From: Acidimicrobiales bacterium
Lineage (GTDB): Bacteria; Actinomycetota; Acidimicrobiia; Acidimicrobiales; Poriferisodaliceae
Length of the DNA stretch: 11,302 nucleotides
Assembly (NCBI GenBank): GCA_020631315.1
Contig: JAHDHM010000009.1
Coordinates: 1 to 11,302, forward strand
Direction: 5' to 3'
Below, piece after piece: positions 5,782 through 11,302 of the stretch. The notes beneath the pieces were generated by a model. The model saw only the letters and a list, made by a program, of their open reading frames with translations, was not told where the DNA came from and made no database searches. Position 1 is the first letter of the stretch. Each line of letters starts with the position of its first letter. The position numbers and the translations under genes were made by a program.

Positions 5782-6225
5782 TCAGGTGGGGTCGAGCGTG
5801 CCGAAGACTCGGTCCCAGAACGTGGTGGTGACGCCGAAGTTCCGCCGAGGGCCGCCCCGGTGGTGGCGATCGTGATGTCGGCGTAGTGCCTGGTTCGCCT
5901 GCTCCGGCCGGTGATGCAGCCCGAAGTGGAACAGCTCGTAGTGGCTGTAGCCGACGGCGAACGCGGCGCCGGCCATGGTCAGATGTGGACGCCGAGCAGC
6001 CATGCCGGGTCCGATCGCCGCGGCGGCGACGGCGAGATGGCCGATCGTGCGCAGCGCCGGGTTGGTCGCCAGGGGGTCTCGGTGATGCGCTGTGTGCTCG
6101 TTCGCCACGATCGGCAGATCCGGGCCGTGGAAGACGGCTCGGTGCACGGCGTACTCGGCGCCCGTCCAGGCCGCCCAGCCCGCGACGGCGCTCGGAAGCG
6201 ACGTGAGGAGAGCGGACACCGGCAT
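5782..6225 (-). CDS. Fatty acid hydroxylase / sterol desaturase superfamily protein (FA2H/Scs7-like, short)
   Basis: A 147-residue membrane protein with the full set of histidine boxes of the di-metal FAH superfamily. These are EYAVHRAVFH (24-33), HTAHH (44-48), HYELFHFGLHH (95-105) and HHDRHH (117-122), followed by the closing motif NFGVTTTFWDRVFGT (129-143). The closing motif closely matches that of FA2H/Scs7 2-hydroxylases (NFGVTS..WD.VFGT). It should use O2 and two metal ions to hydroxylate a lipid acyl chain or terpenoid ring at the membrane. It is shorter than most FAH proteins, lacking the N-terminal cytochrome b5 domain and two of the usual helices, and close to the size of CrtZ-type carotenoid hydroxylases, a possible alternative. 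ATG 6225 was chosen because GACAAT lies 6 bases upstream and the next residues fit a membrane start. It is divergent from the c-di-GMP gene by 58 bases. Substrate is unknown. Confidence 0.85.
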   Translation of the reverse strand: MPVSALLTSLPSAVAGWAAWTGAEYAVHRAVFHGPDLPIVANEHTAHHRDPLATNPALRTIGHLAVAAAAIGPGMAARRPHLTMAGAAFAVGYSHYELFHFGLHHRPEQANQALRRHHDRHHRGGPRRNFGVTTTFWDRVFGTLDPT

Positions 6226-6231
6226 CGGAAC

Positions 6232-6237
6232 ATTGTC
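6232..6237 (-). promoter_or_regulatory. Candidate -10 element (GACAAT) of a leaderless promoter for the hydroxylase
   Basis: Reading the minus strand, GACAAT matches four of six bases of TATAAT and is followed by six bases and then the ATG, so transcription would start on the A of the ATG. There is no Shine-Dalgarno. Weaker than the TANNNT sites elsewhere in the window because the first T is missing. Confidence 0.3.
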
Positions 6238-6267
6238 GCCCCCATGGAGCCTGGCGTCCACGCGGCC

Positions 6268-6273
6268 TAGGAT
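6268..6273 (+). promoter_or_regulatory. Candidate -10 element (TAGGAT) of the GGDEF-EAL/photolyase operon
   Basis: TAGGAT is a strong actinobacterial -10 hexamer ending 10 bases before the ATG at 6284. It predicts transcription from about 6279-6281 with a 3-5 base leader, effectively leaderless. No Shine-Dalgarno lies in between. It supports ATG 6284 as the start. Confidence 0.5.
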
Positions 6274-6283
6274 CCGCCACACC

Positions 6284-8914
6284 ATGGCTGCGACGACGAC
6301 GGAACGACGCCAGTCCGGCAGCCGCAACCCCCGCAGCCTGCCGTGGGCCATCGCGGCCATCGGGCTGTTCGCCACGCTGACCGTCGCGTTCTTCAGTCGG
6401 GAGGCAGTGCACGACGAGCAGGAGGCCGCAGTCGCCGCCTCGACGTCGCTGTTCGAGAACACGATCGACGAGACCGAGACCCGACTCGGTCTCGAGCAGT
6501 CGAAGCTGATGTTCATGCTGAAGGGTGTGGCGTCGTTCGCTGCGACCCACGCGGACGCCTCGGCAGCACCCCTCGACGACTACATGGCGGTGTTGCCGGT
6601 CGAACAGAAGTTGCCGGCACTGCAGGTCGTCACCCTCATCGAACGCACCGGAATCGACGAAGGCGGGTTCCGGTCCGCGGTCACGCCGACCGGTGAGCCG
6701 ATTCCGGATCTGGAGGACCGCTCACTCGAGGCCCTCACCGGTCTCGACCACGCACTCACCCACGCGCTCGAGGACGGGATGGTGCACCTGCTCACCACGT
6801 CTCGGGAGGACGGATCGTTCGTCTGGCTCGTCGCACCGGTGCCGGGTCAGCCGACCTGGTTCGTGGGGGCTCGCTTCGTCGGGCCTGTGTTCCTGAGTCC
6901 GGCGCTTGGTGCCGGCGGCACCACCGCATCGCTCGAGCCGAGCGGTGCGGACTTCGTGATCCACCGGCCTGGCTACCCACTCTTTCGCGACGACCGCATC
7001 GCCGATGGCCTGATCGGGATCACCCCCGACGGAAAGAGGTTCGACTACGCGGGCGAGGTCACCGTCTTCGGCGCCACCTGGCGACTCGACGTCAAGAGCT
7101 CAGACGACTTCCTCGAGATCCCCGACAACAACGAGTACGTCCTCTGGCTCATCGGCGGGCTGCTGATCACTGCAGCCACGACGGCGCTCGTGGCGATGCG
7201 CCAGAACCAAGTTCGGCGCCAGATTCGCTCAGGCGAGGCCCTCACACGGAGCTCCCGGAGATTCACCACGGGGTTCGAGAACGCGCCGATCGGCATGGCT
7301 GAAATCGACTCGACCGGCACCGTCGTTCGTGCCAACGAGACCATGAAGCTCCAGCTCGGCCGCGATGAACTCGTGGGCACGGCACTGCCGTCGCTCGTGC
7401 ATCCCGATGACGCCGAGGCATACGGCCAGCACCGCCGTCGTCTGGATCGTGGGTTGGCGTCGTCGGCACAGCTCGACGTCCGCTACCGCCGCCCGAGCGG
7501 CGACGAGGTCTGGGTCACCGAGTCGATCTCCGCGCTCGATCGTGTCGACGACCCGGATCGGCACTTCCTCGTCCAGCAGCTCGACACCACTGACCGGCAC
7601 CGAGCCGAGATCGAACTGCACCGTCAGGCCTTCACCGACTCGCTGACCGGCCTTCCGAATCGTGCTGCGTTGGTCGCCGAGCTGGAGCAACAGCTGTCGC
7701 TCGCGGAACGGACCGGTGAGCCGCTGGCGTTGTTCTTCATCGACGTCGACCGCTTCAAGGTCGTGAACGACAGCCTCGGACACAGCGCCGGCGACAAGGT
7801 GTTGCGCATCATCGCCCGACGTATCGTCGAGCACGTGCCGACGGCGCACATGGTGGGCCGCTTCGGAGGCGACGAGTTCGTCGTCATCTGCCCAGGGGTC
7901 GGCGACCTCGAAGGGGTGTCCGCGTTCGCGGACCAGCTGCTGGAGGCCGTGCGTGCTCCGATCGAGCTCGCCGACGCACCGGTGCAGATCACCTCGAGCA
8001 TCGGCTTCACGTTCTTCACCGAAGGTGCGACCGCCGAGACGCTGCTGCGCGACGCCGACGCGGCCATGTACAAGGCCAAGGCTCGTGGTCGCAACCTGGT
8101 GCAGCCGTTCGGATCGCCGATCCGACAAGAGGTGGTCGAGCGTTTGGATCTCGAGCGGTCGCTGCGGCGTGCTCTCGATCGAGACGAGTTCGAGGTCTGG
8201 TACCAGCCGATGGTCGACCTCACCTCCGATCGTGTGGTCGGGGTCGAGGCCCTGTTGCGGTGGCGTCACCCCGAGCGCGGGCTGCTCCAGCCGGCGCAGT
8301 TCCTCGGCGTGGCCAAGGAAGCGGGCCTCCTCGACGAGATCGACGAGCGCACGTTGGCCACCGCGTGGACCGACCTCGGTCACTGGTCGGCCATGAACGA
8401 CTACGCCAGCGACTGGCACCTCTCCGTCAACTGTTCGCCGAAGTGGTTCCTCGACGGACGCCTCCGCTCGTTGCTGCCGACAGTGCTGAACGACTCGGAC
8501 ATCGATCCGGGCCGACTGTGGCTGGAGGTCACCGAGTCCGACCTGCTCTCCGACGGCGCCCACGCCCGTGCCGAGCTCGCGGCGCTGCACGACCTGGGCG
8601 TGAAGGTCGCGATCGACGACTTCGGCACCGGCTTCAGCTCGCTCAGCTACCTCAGTCGCTTCGAGATCGACCAGCTCAAGATCGATCGCTCGTTCGTGGC
8701 GTCGCTCGGCGAGAGCAGCGCCGACGAGGCCATCGTGTCCGCGGTGGTCGACATGGCCTCCGCGCTCGGCGTGGCGACGGTCGCAGAGGGCACCGAGAAC
8801 GAACGGCAGCTCGAGACGCTCCGGCGCCTCGGCGCCGACTACGCCCAGGGGTACCTGCTGAGCCGACCGCTCTCGGGTGCGGAGATGGAACAGGGACTGG
8901 CGCGTCTCGGTTGA
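6284..8914 (+). CDS. Membrane-bound CHASE-like/PAS/GGDEF/EAL cyclic-di-GMP protein
   Basis: This 876-residue protein combines sensing with c-di-GMP turnover. TM1 (about 20-38) and TM2 (about 285-305) flank an extracytoplasmic domain with CHASE-like features (ENTIDETETRLGLEQ, MLKGVASFAATHADAS). A PAS domain (about 326-440; GFENAPIGMAEIDSTG) leads into a GGDEF domain (about 445-608) with intact GGDEF at 528-532. The product-inhibition I-site RxxD is absent (the aligned segment is PTAH). The EAL domain (about 620-870) keeps the expected catalytic set: Glu655 in VEALLRW, Asn716, Glu748 in LEVTES, Asp778-Asp779 in DDFGTGFSSLSYL, Lys799 in LKIDRSF, Glu835 in AEGTE and Gln855 in QGYLLSRPL. Both synthesis from GTP and hydrolysis to pGpG therefore look possible, with the net direction set by signal; dual activity is inference. 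The stop overlaps the photolyase TTG, so the two are probably coupled. ATG 6284 gives a good signal-anchor N-terminus. Confidence 0.94.
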   Translation: MAATTTERRQSGSRNPRSLPWAIAAIGLFATLTVAFFSREAVHDEQEAAVAASTSLFENTIDETETRLGLEQSKLMFMLKGVASFAATHADASAAPLDDYMAVLPVEQKLPALQVVTLIERTGIDEGGFRSAVTPTGEPIPDLEDRSLEALTGLDHALTHALEDGMVHLLTTSREDGSFVWLVAPVPGQPTWFVGARFVGPVFLSPALGAGGTTASLEPSGADFVIHRPGYPLFRDDRIADGLIGITPDGKRFDYAGEVTVFGATWRLDVKSSDDFLEIPDNNEYVLWLIGGLLITAATTALVAMRQNQVRRQIRSGEALTRSSRRFTTGFENAPIGMAEIDSTGTVVRANETMKLQLGRDELVGTALPSLVHPDDAEAYGQHRRRLDRGLASSAQLDVRYRRPSGDEVWVTESISALDRVDDPDRHFLVQQLDTTDRHRAEIELHRQAFTDSLTGLPNRAALVAELEQQLSLAERTGEPLALFFIDVDRFKVVNDSLGHSAGDKVLRIIARRIVEHVPTAHMVGRFGGDEFVVICPGVGDLEGVSAFADQLLEAVRAPIELADAPVQITSSIGFTFFTEGATAETLLRDADAAMYKAKARGRNLVQPFGSPIRQEVVERLDLERSLRRALDRDEFEVWYQPMVDLTSDRVVGVEALLRWRHPERGLLQPAQFLGVAKEAGLLDEIDERTLATAWTDLGHWSAMNDYASDWHLSVNCSPKWFLDGRLRSLLPTVLNDSDIDPGRLWLEVTESDLLSDGAHARAELAALHDLGVKVAIDDFGTGFSSLSYLSRFEIDQLKIDRSFVASLGESSADEAIVSAVVDMASALGVATVAEGTENERQLETLRRLGADYAQGYLLSRPLSGAEMEQGLARLG

Positions 8915-10416
8915 GCGACGACGTGGAGACCGTCCTCGTCCTCGGCGACCAGCTCAGATGGGATCGCGGCGCCCTCGAGGGCCGCAACCCCGGCGACGTG
9001 CGCATCCTCGTCGTCGAAGCCCACGACAAGATCGTCGGCCGCCCGTGGCACCGGCAGCGGCTGCACCTCTTCTTGGCTGGGCTCCGAAAGTTCGCACGCG
9101 ACGCTCGGGCCGCTGGGTTCGAGGTCGACCACCGGCGTGACTCGTCGTTCCGGTCGGCCATCGCTGCGCACCGCGAACAGTTCGCGCCGGCACGCATCAT
9201 CGCGATGGCACCGATGAACCGCACAGGACGAGACGTGCTCACCCGTGCGGGAGTCGAGCTCGGCCCGAACACCCAGTTCACCTGCGGCGTCGACGACTTC
9301 GTTGCGTGGGCCAAGGGACGTCGCTCCATGAAGATGGAGGACTTCTACCGGTGGCAACGGGTCCGTCTCGACCTGCTGATGGAGGGCGACGAGCCCGCCG
9401 GCGGCAGGTGGAACCACGACCACGACAACCGTCAGCCGCCACCGAAGGATGGCCGCGGCTGGCCCGAGATCCGTCGATTCGAACCCGATGAGATCGACCG
9501 CCAGATCCTCGACGAGATGGCGACCATGCCCGACCTCACCGGCGCCGAGCCGTCAGGCTGGTGGCCGACGACCCGCGCGGAGGCGCTGGCACGGCTCGAT
9601 GAGTTCATCACCGAGGCAATCGTGCCGTTCGGCCCCTTCGAGGACGCCATGCTCGCCGCCGAGTGGAAGTTGGCCCACTCCACCCTGTCGACGGCGATGA
9701 ACATGGGGCTGCTCGATCCCCTCGAGGTGGTCGAGGCCGCGATCGACGCCCACGCACGAGGAGCCGCACCGATCAACTCGGTCGAGGGTTTCGTCCGCCA
9801 GATCATCGGCTGGCGCGAGTACGTGCACGGCCTCTACTGGCTGTGGGGCGACGCGGGCTACGCCGAGCAGAACGCCCTTGCGGCCGATGCCCCGGTACCG
9901 CCCGCGTTCCTCGGTGCCCCGACGAAGATGCGCTGCGTGTCGACGGTCATCGGTCGCCTCCGCGACCACGGCTGGAACCACCACATCGAACGGCTGATGG
10001 TGGTCGGCAACCTGGCCCTCACCGCCGGCATCGACCCGCAGGCGGTCACCCGATGGATGTGGGAGACCTACGTCGACGGTGCCGACTGGGTGATGGTGCC
10101 GAACGTCGTGGGCATGGCCCTCCACGCCGACGGCGGCCGCATGGCCACGAAGCCCTATGCCAGTGGCGGCGCCTACATCTCGAAGATGAGCGACTTCTGC
10201 AAGGGGTGCGCCTACGACCCCAAGCAGCGCGTCGGCGAGCGGGCCTGTCCCTACACCACGCTCTACTGGGACTTCCTGGCCCGTCACGAAGAGCGGTTCT
10301 CGAAGAACCACCGGATGGCCCGACAGGTCGCCGGCATGCGACGTCTCAAGGACCTCGACGAGGTTCGGGAACGTGCAGTGGAGGTCAGGTCTCGGCTCGC
10401 CGCCGGCACGCTGTGA
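8911..10416 (+). CDS. FeS-type bacterial (6-4) photolyase/cryptochrome (PhrB/DPRP family)
   Basis: This 501-residue flavoprotein should use light energy to repair (6-4) pyrimidine photoproducts or act as a cryptochrome-like light sensor. The N-terminus (VLVLGDQLRWDRGAL, then VRILVVEAHDKIVGRPWHRQ) is typical of the deoxyribodipyrimidine photolyase-related (DPRP) family. Four cysteines, Cys342 (MRCVST), Cys430 and Cys433 (DFCKGCAYDP) and Cys446 (ACPYT), occur at spacings 88, 3 and 13. These equal the spacings I recall for the [4Fe-4S] ligands of Agrobacterium PhrB (350, 438, 441, 454). His357-His358 in WNHHIERLM align with PhrB His365/366, which act in (6-4) repair. Length matches the family (about 500-510). 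The TTG at 8911 overlaps the preceding TGA as TTGA; the alternative is GTG 8923, and neither has a Shine-Dalgarno. Co-transcription with the c-di-GMP gene is likely. The family call is firm and the repair specificity is inferred. Confidence 0.93.
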   Translation: MSDDVETVLVLGDQLRWDRGALEGRNPGDVRILVVEAHDKIVGRPWHRQRLHLFLAGLRKFARDARAAGFEVDHRRDSSFRSAIAAHREQFAPARIIAMAPMNRTGRDVLTRAGVELGPNTQFTCGVDDFVAWAKGRRSMKMEDFYRWQRVRLDLLMEGDEPAGGRWNHDHDNRQPPPKDGRGWPEIRRFEPDEIDRQILDEMATMPDLTGAEPSGWWPTTRAEALARLDEFITEAIVPFGPFEDAMLAAEWKLAHSTLSTAMNMGLLDPLEVVEAAIDAHARGAAPINSVEGFVRQIIGWREYVHGLYWLWGDAGYAEQNALAADAPVPPAFLGAPTKMRCVSTVIGRLRDHGWNHHIERLMVVGNLALTAGIDPQAVTRWMWETYVDGADWVMVPNVVGMALHADGGRMATKPYASGGAYISKMSDFCKGCAYDPKQRVGERACPYTTLYWDFLARHEERFSKNHRMARQVAGMRRLKDLDEVRERAVEVRSRLAAGTL

Positions 10417-10431
10417 CCCGCCGGTGCTGCC

Positions 10432-11302
10432 TCAGCCGAACCTCGTGAGGGTCGCCTCGGCTTCGGCCACGAGATCGTGCATCACCTCGGCGACGGTGGT
10501 CTCGCGATCGAAGTAGGCGATGCTCTGTCCGGCGGGCGAGTGCATCAGCGGACCCACCTTGTGTCGTGAGATCTGGCCGAGGATGTCGCCGACGAGGATG
10601 TCCTGATACGGCATCTTCAGCGGCGACGGCGCGTCATCGGCTGCCCACTCATCCGACCAGGACGTGCGGATCTGGCGAAGTGTCTTGCCGGAATCGGCTC
10701 GCGAGATGACCGTGTCGGCGCTCTCGGCGGCGAGCAACTTGGCCATGATCTCGGGCTCGGTGTGGGACTCCTCGCACACCAGCCACGCCGTCCCGAGCCA
10801 GACCCCCTGTGCCCCGAGCGCCATGGAGGCAGCGATGTGGCGTCCCGTGGCGACCCCACCGGCGGCGATGACGGGCACGTCGCCGGCGACATCGACGATG
10901 CGGGGGACCAGCGAGAAGGTCCCGACGGTGCCGGTGTGTGCCCCGGCGTCGTAGCCCTGGGCCACGAGGATGTCGGCGCCGGCCCGCAGCGCACGTTCGG
11001 CGTGTTTGGGCTGGCCGACGAGGCTGACCATCTTGATGCCGCGTTCCTTGGCCGGTTCGATGACCCAGTCCGGGCTGCCGATGCCGAGGGCCAGGATCTT
11101 GAGACCGGAGTCGAGTGCGACCGCGACCTGGTCACGGGCGGTCTGCTCACTTCGCACGAAGCGGGAGCGCATGCCGGGCTCACCGTCGTCGGGGACGTCG
11201 TACCGGTCGCGCAGCGCGGACACGAACCGCCGGTGCTCGTCGGGGATGGCGGCTTCGATCTCGGCCCGGTTGTCTCGCTCCGGCATGCCGGCCGGGATCA
11301 CC
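10432..11302 (-). CDS. Nitronate monooxygenase-family FMN oxidoreductase (N-terminus beyond window)
   Basis: 289 residues run in from the right edge, lacking roughly the first 70-90 residues of a family member of about 370. The TIM-barrel core is well preserved. It includes VALDSGLKILALGIGSPDWV, IKMVSLVGQPKHAERALRAG and the catalytic-loop region VAQGYDAGAHTGTVGTFSL, whose His is at the position of the GGH histidine of 2-nitropropane dioxygenases. The phosphate-binding segment VIAAGGVATGRHIAASMALG and WLGTAWL follow. These enzymes use FMN and O2 to oxidise nitronates such as propionate-3-nitronate, although many homologues are only known as flavin-dependent oxidoreductases, or enoyl reductases (FabK-like) in some cases. 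The C-terminal region (GKTLRQIRTSWSDEW, HKVGPLMHSPAGQSIAYF) agrees with actinobacterial members. The GTG near the right edge is not the true start. It converges on the photolyase gene with a 15-base gap. No substrate can be assigned. Confidence 0.88.
   Translation of the reverse strand, partial: VIPAGMPERDNRAEIEAAIPDEHRRFVSALRDRYDVPDDGEPGMRSRFVRSEQTARDQVAVALDSGLKILALGIGSPDWVIEPAKERGIKMVSLVGQPKHAERALRAGADILVAQGYDAGAHTGTVGTFSLVPRIVDVAGDVPVIAAGGVATGRHIAASMALGAQGVWLGTAWLVCEESHTEPEIMAKLLAAESADTVISRADSGKTLRQIRTSWSDEWAADDAPSPLKMPYQDILVGDILGQISRHKVGPLMHSPAGQSIAYFDRETTVAEVMHDLVAEAEATLTRFG

Noticed and set aside
4589..6550. Open frame of about 650 codons on the minus strand spanning the channel, orphan and hydroxylase region
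   Set aside because: The product is dominated by Arg, His and Pro with no recognisable motif, and it shadows three better-supported genes in other frames.
8260..8910. Upstream extension of the photolyase frame by more than 200 codons
   Set aside because: It lies inside the EAL coding region and translates to Arg/Pro-rich sequence; the family N-terminus (VLVLGDQL) begins just after 8911.
6284..8914. Light-sensing role for the GGDEF-EAL protein through its sensor domains
   Set aside because: The PAS domain lacks the LOV-type GxNCRFLQ cysteine motif and the extracytoplasmic part looks CHASE-like, so direct light sensing is not supported; only the photolyase neighbour suggests light.

Overview
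The window is very GC-rich, densely packed bacterial DNA. GTG and TTG starts are frequent, TA dinucleotides are scarce, and several genes appear to be leaderless. Gene content (PspC-domain kinase with a LuxR-type regulator, an FeS-type photolyase, an actinobacterial-style MscS channel with a paired-cysteine N-terminus) suggests an actinobacterium, perhaps an Acidimicrobiia/Ilumatobacter-like lineage. That placement is inference from style and content; no rRNA or marker gene is present.

Layout. Bases 1-197 hold the C-terminal end of an MFS-like transporter, followed by a 4HBT-fold acyl-CoA thioesterase (209-607). A long near-perfect hairpin (604-638) lies between the thioesterase and the convergent gene and contains both stop codons. 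Bases 635-2541 (minus) encode a histidine kinase with an N-terminal PspC domain and a LuxR/NarL-type response regulator, coupled by an ATGA overlap. Divergent from them is a PspC/LiaF-like multi-pass membrane protein (2646-3905) with a tiny two-helix membrane protein overlapping its end (3895-4098). The divergent spacer is TA-free and carries four copies of a TCAGGGGYGG-like element plus a repeated GGTTCCCGA element. I read this block as a LiaFSR/EsrISR-like three-component cell-envelope stress system.

Bases 4126-5160 (minus) encode an MscS-family mechanosensitive channel, also an envelope-stress function. Next come an unrecognised two-helix membrane protein with a C-terminal CPFCHNDH motif (5243-5734) and a small FA2H/Scs7-type fatty-acid hydroxylase (5782-6225, minus). 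A CHASE-like/PAS/GGDEF/EAL cyclic-di-GMP protein (6284-8914) follows. Its stop overlaps the TTG start of an FeS bacterial (6-4) photolyase/cryptochrome (8911-10416) whose four cluster cysteines are all present. The window ends in a 5'-truncated nitronate monooxygenase-family flavoprotein (10432-11302, minus).

How the parts work together. The best-supported functional unit is the envelope-stress block: kinase, regulator, LiaF-like partner, small membrane protein and a shared operator region. The second unit is the c-di-GMP enzyme translationally coupled to a DNA-repair photolyase. Across the window, genes that open a transcript tend to have a -10-like hexamer 6-10 bases before the start codon (leaderless), whereas two operon-internal genes have clear GGAGG sites. 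No gene-free stretch exceeds 300 bases, and I saw no tRNA, rRNA, CRISPR array or insertion sequence.
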